Assembly: GCA_027604505.1 (NCBI GenBank)
Contig: JADIIX010000157.1
Location: 1-45,967 of the forward strand
DNA: 45,967 bases
From: Gonapodya sp. JEL0774
Lineage: Eukaryota > Monoblepharomycota > Monoblepharidomycetes > Monoblepharidales > Gonapodyaceae
Direction: 5' to 3'
The translations under genes were made by a program, and so were the position numbers. Positions 1-11,461 of the stretch are shown one piece after another. The notes under the pieces are model-generated. The model was not told the origin of the DNA. It ran no database searches and saw only the letters and a list, made by a program, of their open reading frames with translations. Within the stretch, counting starts at the first letter, position 1; every line of letters begins with the position of its first letter.

Positions 1-955
1 GGTGCAAGCGAGCAGCCTCCCCGTGGCGCACCCTGGAAACGTTCTGGTTCCCAAGACCAGAACGGCTAATGCTCGCCTAGCTTCCTCCGAACAACATTCT
101 CAACAAACCATGGAAATCAATAGAGAATGTAAAGTTCCGCTGTTCGTTTACGTGAGTTGCTCTCAAATGCCGGTCTCCCATTCCTCACAGTCGAACTTGG
201 AAGTCACGTTGCCGTCTACTCCAATTTCTCTCACGCAAACAGTGTGAATCATAATTAGCTCAGCAGATTTAGTGCAGTTGCCGAAGGTGAGTTGAATACC
301 GTTGTGGTGGTGGCTGTGGTGCGATACAACTGGCGGTCGGAACCGAGTCTTCGTATATTCTCTTGAGTATAGAGTGATTGCGTCGGGGGATTGAACAATG
401 GGTACTGGGGAGGGTTGTGATCTGCGGCGTTGTCATTATTGAAGGGACGTGGGTTAATTGTCCTGTGATTCGATCCCGTTCATCTCAGTTTGCACTTAAT
501 TTGACATAATTGTTGTATTGAGAGGTCGTAATATATAGTTTTCATGTAATCGCGCTTGTTTAGCACCCCAAATGGGACGGAGAACAGCAACATTCATTCG
601 GTGTTCGCAAACTGTTGCTTGCCAATCATAGCCAAAAACCAAGAAGTTTATCTCCAAGAGTTGCATGTTGCAGTTCTTTGAACGTCATCAAGTGCCCGTT
701 TAAAACACCGGCTCCAGCGTTTCATGGTGTTCAATGCCTCTGAACGTCTGTCACACGCTTTAAACGCTGTTCAGAGTTCTTTATTAGCGTTTACATGAGG
801 GGAGGGGGCTGTTCAATGCCGCGTTCAGAAGTTTAATGGCGTGTAATGGCATTTATTGCCGTTTATTGCCGTCTTTTACTTTCCCGATAGTTCAATCTTC
901 AATTGGTAGCTTCTAGAACGCATCCCCTCTGGGATAAACTGAGATTACTTATGAT
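1..955. other. Left-edge stretch without a supported gene
   Basis: I see no open frame with coding character or consistent splice sites here. The 81-codon frame at 2-247 starts inside the window edge without a recognisable family. The 3' end of the minus-strand gene beginning at 956 adjoins this stretch. Around 700-890 there is an AT-rich array of short related words (finding listed separately). Confidence 0.5.
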
Positions 956-3192
956 TTACATATGCCTAACTCTCTTTTCAGCTGGGTCTTGAGCATCTTT
1001 GTTCCCCACTTCATGCCCCTGTTTGTCTGTTCCACCTTCACTCTCATCTCGCTTCCGTTTCTCCGGGACAGTCGGAACCGCCGCGGCAGTTTGCCCACTA
1101 GTGCCACGAGTGGTGTCCTTTTCTGGGCTAGGAGTGGAAGTCTGAGGAAACATACAGAATCAGATTAATTACAGGAACTTCTTACTCATCAGAAACTCAC
1201 ACTTGGTTTGCTTTCTTGGCTTGGGCTTGATGGTGGTGTCTCAACAGTTCGATCTGGGAACAGTTCCATTACTTGCGGGTATCGATGGAAGTGAAAACGG
1301 TCTGAGAAAGTGAGTATAACATTAACACAACATAGTAACACTATCATAGATTGAGGCACTTACTGATATCGGCGTAGTTCACACACTGGTCATTAGTCAA
1401 AAACGCAATGAGTTTCCTCATTGGAATGCTCCCAGTAAACGCATCAGAAACGTAGGAAGCCTTAGCCCTGTGAAAGCATATATGCAATTATCTATCAGAG
1501 TGATTGTTATTGCTTGAAACTGTTACAGTTACCATTTCACTGGAACGAGCTCCTCGACTGGTTTTCCTCCCACCATCACCGTTCGAGATAATCTCACACC
1601 AAATGCGAGCCAATCAACAGTCTCTAAGGGCGCCTGTGGAGTAGTCGGCTGAGTAATAGCACCCTGGGTGCTGAGGTAGCCCATGAACCGACTGAAATCT
1701 CGTTGAGCCTACTCATCAGTGTCCTGACTTTAGAGAGCGGTCATTTTTTGTACCACCCAATTTTGATCACTTACCAGGACATCTTTGAAGGTTGTTAAGC
1801 ACAAGTAATCCCCCTCCAAAAGAAGAAGAAATTCCTGCGCCTGGTCTCTCGGGTCGCAGTACCGTACCACGGCTCTTCGAACACCATCTGTATTAGTCGA
1901 TCTTTTGCCCTTCACGACGAACGGTCCAATTTGCAAAAAGCTACGTAAAAAGCACTTATCAGTCTTAGTTAAGCGCATTGATCCAGAAACACGAACGGTT
2001 GAACTGACATATGGTCCCGAGTGTGTTGGATGATGCGCTCAAGCGGACCCTTCATACGACAGAAACGCAAAAAGCACCGAAGACTAAAAAAGCAAAAATG
2101 GCTCTTTACCGAGTGGCATAACCCCATCTGCAGGCAAGTTTGTTACTCACGCGCGCAGGGTCTCGTCAATCTCTGGCAGCGACGGGATTGCAAACCGTCC
2201 ATAGCTCGAACTAATTCATTTGAGTAAGAATATGTGATGAAAAAACTTCTTTACAAGACAACTTGTTCAATATTCACCTCGTGTGACCCGTGGCCGAACC
2301 CGTGTCGGCAAGTTGGAACTTTTGGTGATGCGCGCGGGCGAAGCTGGCAAGAGTGATGGTCAAGTTAAGCAGCTGCATCTCATACTTGTCGATGGAAACG
2401 TACCTTCCAGTGGTTTCGCTTAGCTCGACTGCTTGGGCGTTTGCATCCTCTTCTGTCATGTCAAGTAAGAAACCGCCATTCCCGTACCACCGTCCCACGC
2501 CAGCGCTCAGAAGGGATTGGACCACTTGAAACGACAGTCCATCCATAATAATACGATGTCCATGATGGGTTCCAATGCTGACCCCTAGAACCTCCTCAGC
2601 GTTGGGTAACGGAACGGTGGTGAGGAAATTGGCAGGTGCACTTTCCCTGCACCAGACCAGTCAAACTAATAATAATTTATTCTTCGATCGTCCGAGCAGT
2701 TCCTCACCTCGCTTCTTCCATCAACTCCCATAACTCATCTGCTGTCCGAAACTCCTGTAGCGGTACTAACTGGCAGCTTCGAATGTACTCAATGTATGGG
2801 AAGACGTGAAAGTCCCTTCTCGGGTGCGGAAGTGCACTGGGGCGGAAGGAGCAACCAACGGGTGACGTCAGGTCGGAGTTTTTGGATGCATCGTTGCCCA
2901 ACGTTACACACATGCCCGAAAATCCGTCTCCAGACACGCTCACAAAGTCGGGGTATCTGCGCAAGTATGCCGAATGGTCGTTGAAAGGAACAGTCCTGCA
3001 TGAGATGTAACGGGGAAGTGACTGAGGCAATGGAGGGAACGGACTATCATGGTCTTTGAGCTCACGACATTGCACTGTGTTCTCGTCGTCTCGAAAGGGG
3101 TTCTGCAGCAAATTTGGAGCGAAGTTTGGGAATCGACGAATGCTCAGCACAACACCACCACGTCTTTTGTTTGCTGCAACGGCGCCGCCCAC
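956..3192 (-). CDS. Uncharacterised multi-exon protein with basic C-terminal tail
   Basis: I do not recognise the family. Nine exons can be joined with the reading phase kept at every junction. The first visible exon is 2704-3192, followed by an exon read through about 2280-2650, then shorter exons near 2150-2220, 2000-2080 and 1770-1945, then 1525-1715, 1370-1468, 1200-1310 and the last exon to the TAA at 956. Visible traits are a segment with GTHHGHRIIMDGLSFQVV, a hydrophobic acidic stretch EFLLLLEGDYLCLTTFKDVL and a charged tail containing EKRKRDE, a possible nuclear localisation signal. Product length is about 530 residues. The 5' end is unresolved: the frame is open to 3192 but has no ATG near it, so an upstream exon is likely, perhaps starting at the ATG at 3252-3250. 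The gene is divergent from the glycoprotein gene at 3983. It could be a lineage-specific or transposon-derived family, because nothing in it matches a known enzyme motif. Confidence 0.55.
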
Positions 3193-3255
3193 TCACAGTC
3201 TTTTGTTAACGCAAACGCCGCATTGATGACGTATGTATTGAAAATCAAGCATAAA

Positions 3256-3556
3256 CAAAGAGTTGCGTAGTATCACAATTATTTCATCCAAAAAATGGAT
3301 TCCAGTCGGTGTCATGGCGCTTGCAGCGTTTTCAAGTACGGACGCAGAGGGTTCGGGAGTTGAGTACGACGTGCTGAAACAAAGATTTGGGTAGTATCAC
3401 AATCATTTCTTCCAAAAAATGGATTCCAGTCGGTGTCATGGCGCTTGCAGCGTTTTAAAGCGCCGAGGCAGAGGTTCGGGAGTTGAGTGGGGCGTAGGAC
3501 CACCGTGACACAGGAGCTCTCCCCCTATTCAACTCCCGAACCGATGCCTCTGTACA
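3256..3556. repeat. Tandem 124-bp duplication followed by an inverted piece
   Basis: Two direct copies lie head to tail. Copy 1 begins at 3256 and copy 2 at 3380 (period 124). Both share the word GGATTCCAGTCGGTGTCATG followed by GCGCTTGCAGCGTTTT, and both end in GTTCGGGAGTTGAGT. A third partial copy of the end segment appears inverted at about 3527-3556 (CAACTCCCGAAC then GATGCCTCTGT), so 3462-3556 can fold as a stem. No coding role is seen. It may be the remnant of a small mobile element. Confidence 0.7.
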
Positions 3557-3982
3557 GTGCAGTGATGCTATCCATCAACTGATGCCACACTGCACTCCAT
3601 AGATATGCTTCCAGATTCCAGCCGCGGTCTCATCATTCTACCTCTTGTTCCCAAGTGGAGTTCTCAATATATATTGCATTCGAAAAACATTATGGCGTTT
3701 TTTCGACGGTTCAAGTACCATGCTTATGGTACAGCTCACCACGTGCATCCCACAATCAGGTTTGTGCAAGTTTTTGTTACGGACTGTGGACTGTGTTGAG
3801 AGGCCACATAATTATGTCCCCATCTGCAATTCTGCAATCCCCGCGTTTTGGACATTTCATCTCAATCACGTTCATTCCTGATCGCTTATCGCGTCTTGTC
3901 CATCCATCCATCATTCATCGCCCTTTCATCGCCGTTTCCTGCCAATACACAGTCGAAAGTCTCGCCCATTGCGCGTTCACAA
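3557..3982. other. Upstream region of the glycoprotein gene
   Basis: This is the leader of the plus-strand gene that starts at 3983. Several frames stay open by chance, but a signal peptide begins only at the ATG at 3983. Pyrimidine-rich sequence (about 3870-3980) precedes the start, as is common in fungal promoters. No further element can be named. Confidence 0.4.
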
Positions 3983-6698
3983 ATGCCCATGCTTTCCTTC
4001 CCATCGGTCTCGTTCTTTCTCATCGCCGCTTGCTCTTTCCTCGCCTTCTGTTCCTCGGCGCAAAACTCAACTTTCAACGCGTCCATCTCCACCGGCCTGC
4101 GAAATGAAACTGGAAGCTTCGCCTGCTCGCCTGTCTCCATCCAGTTCAACCTTCTCAACCTGACCGCAATCAGGAACGACACCACCTCGTCATGGACCAA
4201 CACCAACTCAACAAACGTCACAATCTCAAACGAAACAGTCTCTCGTGTCTCTGATGATTCGACCTTCTCCTTCACCTTCTCGGATCTCGTGTGGTCCGTC
4301 TCGTATGGCAACGCGTCGCTCTCCATAATGAACCCGATCACGAACGAATCGAGCCCCATTATGAGTGGAAGCGCTCTAAACGCCTCCAACGCGACATCCG
4401 TGAAGGCTCCATCTGCTACATCCGTCACTGTCCCGTTGAGTAACGCCACCCTTACCCTCGGATCAAACACCACGTCCACCACTCCCACAAGCACAATCAC
4501 CACCCTCAGCCTCGGATCCAACACCACTTCCACCACTCCTTTGAACGCAACTACCACCACCGATCCCGTTCCGACCAAAGCCCTCCACATCACTCTTTCC
4601 CCACTCGGAAACCTCACCATCACTTCCACAAACGCCTCACTCTTCACCCTCCTCCGCGCCACCTTGTTCCTCCAAGGCCGCGTCCAGATCCTCGGCCTCC
4701 GAAACGGGTCCACGGTCGCCACCGTGTCGATCGGTGCTGATCCGACGGTGCCCGTGTGGTTCCCAAACGACACGTTTACAAACGTAACCACTACGACAAA
4801 CGTGTCTGCCACAGCGACGTCGACAGCAAGTGCAAACACCACAGCACCGCCGTCTACCATCTCCAATTCCACCTCCAACCGCACCTCTACAACGTCCCTC
4901 CCACCTTCATCACCCTCAACCTCCCCCATCTCGGTCCCTACAAACTCGGTCGACACAACCACCTCCACGTCCACCTTCACATCCACCCCATCCCCATTCC
5001 TATCCCCAGCATGGTCCACCTACACTTTCACCTTCGCCTTGCCCCCCGTGGACACCGTTGTCTTTTTACCCGACGGGACCGAGTCCAACTCGACCTCGAC
5101 AACTGTGACGACCATGAACACGACGAATACCACCATAGAGATATACGGACTGGAGGTGTGCTGGTGTGACGCGGGGTGCGATGGGACATGGAACGGGACA
5201 CGGGGGAGCAACGTGAGCAATGGGACCAACGGGACCAACGCCACCGTTCGCGCGACGGCGACAGCGACCGCGTCGGGTGGATTGAACGCGACTGCCACCG
5301 CGAGTTCGTCCCCCAGAACATCCACGTCCCCGACAACCGATTCCCCCGCCGCAAACGCAACAGCGACCACCACCTCCAACAACGCCACCTTTGCGACCAC
5401 CACCGTTCTCCCTGTAAGTTGTGATAAAGGCGTTTTGTTTCGGGCCGTGTTCCAGAGGTGCAGTGATGACCCCTGACCGATCCGGTGTTGCTCCCGTGAT
5501 TCGCCCCGACAGGCCATTTCCACCAGCGTAAGTGACTTTGAATTCGAGCGTTTGACCGCCTCAATCATCTCGGACACAGATAGACTCACATTGAATCGTG
5601 TTCCCACACAGAACGCGTCGCTGGCTACCACCACCATCGTCGTCTCGACGCCCACGGGTTCGGCGAGGGACGTGAACGCCACGAGCACGGCGGTGAACGT
5701 GAGTGAGGGAGCGACGATTCAACGATCCGATTGATGGATCGTCCCGGTCGAGACTGTGTGCTCCTGTGGCTCACCTTGATTTGTTCTTGTGACTTGGGAA
5801 CCCGTAGATCACCTCGACACTGATTGCGGATAGGCCGGCGACAACAATGGTGAGGAATATGAGCGACGAGGAGATCTTCTCTCATGCCGAGCGAGCTCAC
5901 CAAGCTCACCGCACGTCCACAGCTCTCCACCGCAATGGCCAACCAAAGTCTCACCACGACGATCCCACTTGCGAGTACCAGTATCTCGATTGGAGGGAAC
6001 CAGACGGGCACCACTCTGTCCACCGGGAACACGACCGAAACAGGCACCTGGTCCACCGGCAGTCTTCCGTCCAACACGCAGTCCGCGCTTTCGAGCACAA
6101 CCAACTCCAGCGCCACGGCCACCACGGCACAGGCGGGCAACTTTACGGTCACGGTCTCACCTGCGGCCACGTCCTTGGCGACTATCGGGCTCGGGTTCGT
6201 GGACACCACCACGGCAGGGGTGGCCAACACCACTGCTCGGAACGGCGTTGCGGAGAGACCGACGGCTTCTTCTTCTCCTTCTCCCACGACGTCGGGTTCC
6301 GACCGAACCTCCACCACGACGGACACAGACCCGAATCCGTCCACCCCGCGCGACGTGCCCGTCTCTTCCACGCTCGCAACACAAGGGTCAGGTTCCGGCG
6401 CAGTCGTGGGCTCGTCGTCGAATCTGTCGGTGGACCCTATGGCGCTCGGATTGGCGGCAGGTGGTGGGGTGAGTTTTGGTGTGGATGTCACTCTGGCGGG
6501 TGGTTGTGGTTGTGGTTGCGGTTGCGGTTGCGAACGGGGGCGGGCGATCGCTCGATTTGATTGATTGATCGCGATCTTATCTTTGTGTCAATTTAGGCCA
6601 TCGTTCTTGTCGCGGTTGGAGTGATCGCGGGTGCGTATGTGCGGCACACAAATAATGTTGCAAGGAGGCAGACCAGGAACCAAGCACTTGTGGTGTGA
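3983..6698 (+). CDS. Mucin-like, N-glycosylated surface protein with C-terminal membrane anchor
   Basis: This gene predicts a 740-residue cell-surface glycoprotein. Six exons join in phase: 3983-5413, 5513-5527, 5612-5698, 5808-5849, 5923-6468 and 6597-6698. The start is chosen at 3983 because it gives a classic signal peptide (MPMLSFPSVSFFLIAACSF, then cleavage near SSAQNS). The body is Ser/Thr/Asn-rich with dozens of N-X-S/T sequons and almost no charged clusters. A small Cys pair region (EVCWCDAGCDGTWNGT) sits near residue 395. The last exons encode one hydrophobic segment (ALGLAAGGG joined to AIVLVAVGVIAGAYV) and a short basic tail (RHTNNVARRQTRNQ), so a type I membrane anchor is inferred. 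No enzyme domain is seen. Such proteins usually act as wall sensors or mucins; that role is inferred. All five introns are phase 0 and exon 2 is only 15 bases. The opposite strand also stays open for long stretches because of codon bias and is not a gene. Confidence 0.8.
6499..6532 (+). repeat. GGTTGY hexamer repeat inside last intron of the glycoprotein gene
   Basis: The intron 6469-6596 contains about five tandem copies of GGTTGT/GGTTGC. It is G-rich on the coding strand and outside the exons. Confidence 0.7.
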
Positions 6699-7105
6699 TG
6701 TTCATCGAGCCCAGGAACAAAGGGGGGCCAGAGGGGCAGAGATCACATTTGAAGAGAATTTTACTCACTTAATTCACTGCGCTAGAGACCAGTAGAGTTT
6801 TCTGATTTGGGGGTACTGAGAAGTGGTTGCAGCACATCTTGCATTGGCATACCTAAAATACATCTGACAGCAAATACATACTACATATACAGACGCGAAC
6901 CTAAGGGTTAGTAGGGAAGAACGATGGGAACGAGGCCAACCCCGAGTAAAAGGGATGGAAATTGTGCACGAATGGTGACAACCTGTTGAGAAAACTCTCA
7001 TTTGGGCGGTGCGAATAAATATGAATTATTCCATCATGCACCTCTACGAGTTTTCCAAACAGTGCCGCAAAATATGTACATAATACAAAGAACAGGGTCC
7101 TAATA
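6699..7105. other. Convergent 3' region between glycoprotein and WOPR genes
   Basis: Both flanking genes end into this 407-base stretch (stops at 6698 and 7106). It is AT-rich and contains no coding frame with support. It most likely carries the two 3' untranslated regions. Confidence 0.5.
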
Positions 7106-9670
7106 TCACCTTTGATACATGAGATGACCACTCCCACCTGCTAGAGACTTCATTCCAAACGGCACCGCCAAAATTTCATCCAACAAACTATCGCGGTGGT
7201 TTCCGTGCTGATTGTCCGACTGAACAGGCCAATGGCCCGCGATCATGCCCGGGGAAATGTTCCCCGACGATATCGGAATAGTGTTACTCTTAGAATCAAG
7301 ACGAGGAGTCCACAAGTTTACGCCGCTTATGGTTTGCATAGAGAGATTGGAAGGTGCTGACATGGTGTCAGATCCAGGCAACTGTGACCCGAGGGAGAGA
7401 GAGTTTCGGTGCGAGACAACGATACCTGGGGCGGATTGAGGTTGGGGAGACGGGGTGTTGTTGATATGGATGTGCACAGGGTTCGGCGGAGTGTACTGAA
7501 TGCCTTGGCTCCCAACATTTGATGATGCGATGATGAAGTTGGATCCTCCGCTAGGTACATTCACTCGCTGAGGAACAGCTCCGACATGTTGAGTGGACAC
7601 TGGCATCATCGTCTGCAGTACAACTCTGGTGCCACCTTGCTGCACGACTGATGGAACAGAGGAAACGATGTACTGTTCCGCGTTTGAAGTGCTTGAAGAT
7701 GTCCGTCGGCTCGGAACCGCGGTTGCAGTACTGTTCCAGGAAGGGTGAAGTGTCGATTGATAGGGGCTGTTGGTTACAACCCACGAAGGCGCGGTTTGGT
7801 ATCCAGCGGTCACAGAAAGTTGTGGTAGGGTGAACTCAGCCTTGGATGGTATCGCAGCGAACTGCGCGGACGGTAGCTGAGACTGCGAGTACTGTGCCTG
7901 GCCGAACCGAGCTTGCAAGTACTGGGGAGTATGTGCTGGCTGAGGTACGGTGACAACTGCACAGACCGGTGCGGGATCTTGTGTCCATGGTGCGACTTGG
8001 TAGTGTGGTACGGCAACACTTGGTCTGCTGGAAAACTGAGTTGTACGCACTCGTTGGCTGCTTCGCGGGTCATTGTTAACATTGACAGTGAGTTGGGGGA
8101 ACGGACTTGAAGGGGAGTGGTGACCTGCATGGTGTGTGACCGAACGATCAGGAAGACCTGCGGAAGAATTGCTCATTTGCCTGCAGCTTACCGGATCCAG
8201 AAAGTACGGGCGAAGGATAATATGATCGCACATCCGTTTGCGTAGCGGGAGGGCCACCCCACAACACTTCATCCTGAATCGGAACAAACAAACGTCAGCA
8301 ATCGACGAAGTGGAGAAAACAACACATGGTGTTATCGAGCTCATATACAAACTTGAATGTCACTTGTCTGTTGCTGTGAGCGAGATTGGTCCTCGTCAAG
8401 GCTAAAGTCCGTAATCTCAAGTGTTACCTGGTCCCCGAAACGGATCGAGTTTGCATCTCTCCGGACATTGTCCAGAGACGACGAGTGAACGAAGGACGAG
8501 TCTGTTTCCTGTTGTTCCGACTGTGACTCGTTCATTTTCCGCTTTTTCGAAACAGTAGTGCCCTTGCCCATCCGAACTTGATACTCCTCTGGTGGGGAGA
8601 CAGATTGAAGTGCTGCCACGGCGTGTGTTGGCGTCCGGATAGCGCCACTTGCAAGATCGGAAAGCGAATAGTACGAGACAAGGTGGTAGATGACGTCGTT
8701 CAGTGAGATGGAAATAGTCTTTTTGATGAGGCCGTCCGGCTGCGGGAAAGGTGGATGCAAACAACCAAAGATCAACATCAATCAGAGCACAACACGGATA
8801 CTAAAGTTCTAAGCTACAAAGACTGATTACTGACCTTGTATAGAAAGGTATTGGCGCTTGCCCCTAGAAATGGCAACGGCATGTGCATTTCAGTGAGGGT
8901 TGCAAGGTCCACACCGGTGGCCCGTAGGCTCTTCTTTCTCCGCATCGCTCCGTCCGACAAATCAAAAAGGCCTTCCTCGGTAGTTTCTACTTGCGAGTGC
9001 GGCGACGGCAAGGACAACGGCAGCGTGGGGGGTGCAACAGGACTTCCCGAGTCGGCGCTTGATGGTGCTTCTCCTTCGCTCAAGTCCTCGGCGTAGTCCT
9101 TGGGTTCATGGTTTCTCAGGTTACGTTTCGGGTACATCGATGCTTGCTCGGGTGACATTGTATGTGGTGCCTCGGTTGAACCCGCTTCAGCCGGGTCCAC
9201 CACGTCGCGCGCTTGATCTCCAGGTGGGGGTCTTCGACGATCTTCACGGTGTGGGGTCACGGATACGGATATCGGGTGCTTCCGTTGAAGTTCACGGTAG
9301 ATGAGGAATTGGCCGAGGACCCGTGATGGTGACCAGGTACGACCGTCAGTCCACCGTTTGATGTTGGATTCCTATCGAGAGTCACGTGATTACCACGAAT
9401 TCTCAGTCCCACAAGTGGGCCAAGATAACTCACTTCTTCATTAAAAACAAACACTGATCCACTGCGGATGCCAACTCTCTGCGTCTCCGTCAGGCGAGAG
9501 GTGACTCGATTCAATAATCCGTCGCGGCATCCCTGCAAGACCAATAGACAGTCCTCCACAGTGTCCACAAAACCATAAAGAGTCTCGAGCTCTTCAATAT
9601 CAATGTCTGGGTAGACACAATTGTCCTCGTCGTCGACGGCCTTGCGCTTTCGTGCACTCGGGATGCGCAT
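7106..9670 (-). CDS. Gti1/Pac2 (WOPR) family transcription factor
   Basis: The product is a fungal DNA-binding regulator of the WOPR family, which includes Wor1, Ryp1, Sge1, Pac2 and Gti1. Members control morphological switching, conidiation and effector programmes. Five exons (9434-9670, 8835-9371, 8353-8739, 8192-8273, 7106-8124) join in phase to 753 residues. The N-terminal WOPRa half is complete: ETLYGFVDTVEDCLLVLQGC, then RIRSGSVF-type IRSGSVFVFNEE, then across intron 1 SNIKRWTDGRTWSPSR and LGQFLIYREL. After an acidic linker of about 150 residues comes WOPRb: DGLIKKTISISLNDVIYHLV, SYYSLSDLASGAIRTPT. A KKRKM motif follows as a likely nuclear signal. The long C-terminal half is Gln/Ser/Pro-rich, low in complexity, and typical of a transactivation tail. 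Family assignment is firm. The target genes cannot be read from the sequence. Confidence 0.93.
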
Positions 9671-10531
9671 GCCTGCAGGAAAATAGTGCTACCACAAGTG
9701 AAGAAAAAGGGTAAGACAATGATATAAAGAAGCGAAATGTGGGGGTGATTTAAGTTTCTTTGACGGAAACCCCATTCTTGATGGCGGTGAAAGTAGGCGT
9801 GAGGAAAGGTTGTCACTTTACTCCCTGACCGGCGGATTATCGTCACCATGCCACTTGCCAACCATTCATAAAATATTCACTAATATCATTGATTCCATAC
9901 CCCACGGCCAGAAAATCGCTCCGTTGCGATGATTCAGTGTCGGATGCTCCCTATACATGCACGCAAAACTTGCCCGGATATCCGAGCTCCGGTAAGCAGC
10001 TTCCAAATGATCAAGCAAGCTTCGTATCGTCCTGCTTCCCGCAGTTGATACTCTCCGACAGAGAAATTGCTGGGACACTTGTAACATCGGAGAAGCCCGT
10101 TGGTGGATCAGCCTGCGACCCCATCGGTAATCCACAGAGAAGAAGTCCAGGCGCAGTAGCCCAGTCCGAAGTTGATCGTCGTTGAAACCGAGGAAGTAGC
10201 CTTTTCTCTGTCTCAGCTACTCACGTTGAGAGTTTGTGTTCTGTCGAGAATAAGGTCCGGCCTGGATCCGTTTGTGCCTCACGTCGATATGAAATTTTGC
10301 CTTTGCCATTCCAACATCCACAAAGCCAGAAACTAACAAAGGCACGAATAATATTTCTGACTGCTATGAAGGAGAAAGTCGCCAAATTCCGTTTTTCTCT
10401 CTCGTACTTAGGGATTGGGGACCAATCAACTTTGTCTCCGAATTCATTGCGTCATTGAGGGGTTGCGCCTCTTCATGTGGGGCACTCACCCGTCCCAATC
10501 CTCAGTTTCCAGTCACCACAAATGTTATATG
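9671..10531. other. Upstream region of the WOPR gene; no gene seen
   Basis: Frames here are short, start at non-ATG codons or lack splice partners. The stretch probably holds the promoter and leader of the minus-strand WOPR gene. Long upstream regions are common for such regulators. I could not recognise individual binding sites. Confidence 0.45.
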
Positions 10532-11220
10532 TACAGTCGGATTCCGCTAGCTGCAGGCCCTTGGGAGAGAGAAACTGCCTGCAGATACAGCGAAGCTGCA
10601 GGTGGCAAATGTGATCCAGCTGTCAAAAAAAAATGCTTTATACTCTACACCATTGAATTAAAATTTTTAGATGTATTTGGGCCACTTACAGGTGAACAGA
10701 ACAAATTGTGTGTTGAGATGATGTTTCATGGGTTAGGCCGACGGCATAGTTCCAGGTACGAGCAATAGATGGCTTGGAAAAGTCACATAGAAGGCTGGTA
10801 TTAACACAATCAAGACATGTGCAATTGCAAAAGATGTACGCAAGGTTGAGTGGCGGTTCCAACAGGTTTGGTTGTGCGGGAGGTCGGGCGGGTGGAACCG
10901 TGCGGCTTGGTTAGAAATACCACTCACGGCACCGGAAATGTGGAACACTGGAGGTCTGCTTCATAGTTTAAGTCTGAGATCAGATTTACTTACTTTCTAC
11001 CAGCCATAACATGCGGAATTACCCAATAAAAGGCTCCCATGTCGCTCTGGCAGACTCCCACTGACTGCAAGTCCCCCTTCTAAACCTTGAGTGGGCCTGC
11101 AAATGGCAGATGCAGGTAAAAGCTGCAGATGCCTATTCAACCATGTCGGAAGAACAGAGGTGGCTGCAGTTATGGCGAAGCTGCAGATATTGGGCCTGCA
11201 GCTAGCGGAATCTGACTGTA
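10532..11220. mobile_element. Non-autonomous TIR element, Tc1/mariner-pogo type (MITE-like)
   Basis: The two ends form a 29-base inverted repeat with one mismatch. The left end at 10532-10560 begins TACAGTCGGATTCCGCTAGC and the right end at 11192-11220 is its complement. The outermost TA on each side fits a TA target-site duplication, with element ends CAGTC...GACTG, as in Tc1/mariner and pogo elements. Subterminal regions carry repeated GCTGCAG palindromes and the shared word GCGAAGCTGCAG. The 689-base interior has no frame resembling a transposase, so it would depend on a source copy elsewhere. Superfamily is inferred from the TA and CAGT termini only. Confidence 0.75.
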
Positions 11221-11461
11221 GAACAATATCTTATATATCGTCATATTCGACTCCTCCATCTTGACCAGCGTAGTAAAGAAGGATCATCTAATTGGCATTC
11301 GGGTCGGTTCAACATTGGCAACGAGTGCAATGCTCTTTGGTCAGTGGAATGTCCTTGGTCATTCTCAAGCAGAGAGACGGCGGCGGCAATGCAAGAGAGT
11401 TACATATTAATTTTTTCGAATTGTTACAACGGCATACCACGTGGTCACACTAAAATTTTAC
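11221..11461. other. Spacer between TIR element and NmrA-like gene
   Basis: This is an AT-rich spacer without a supported frame. It includes the 3' flank of the minus-strand gene ending at 11462. Confidence 0.4.

Noticed and set aside
3886-5019. 377-codon minus-strand open frame opposite the glycoprotein gene
   Set aside because: It is the complement of a Thr/Asn-rich coding region with biased third positions. The plus strand has the signal peptide, sequons and consistent splicing.
5625-6491. 288-codon minus-strand open frame
   Set aside because: Same shadow effect; it spans introns of the plus-strand gene and has no splice partners or family motif.
8158-8191. A 34-base intron in the WOPR gene (GTAAGC to CCGCAG)
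   Set aside because: Too short compared with all other introns here. Using the next acceptor (CATGCAG) gives 67 bases and the same frame.
8192-8350. Reading the WOPR C-terminal exon straight through from 8350
   Set aside because: The frame between 8125 and 8350 gives a cysteine-rich, unlikely sequence. Two introns (8274-8352 and 8125-8191) restore a coherent Gln/Pro-rich tail with exact phase.
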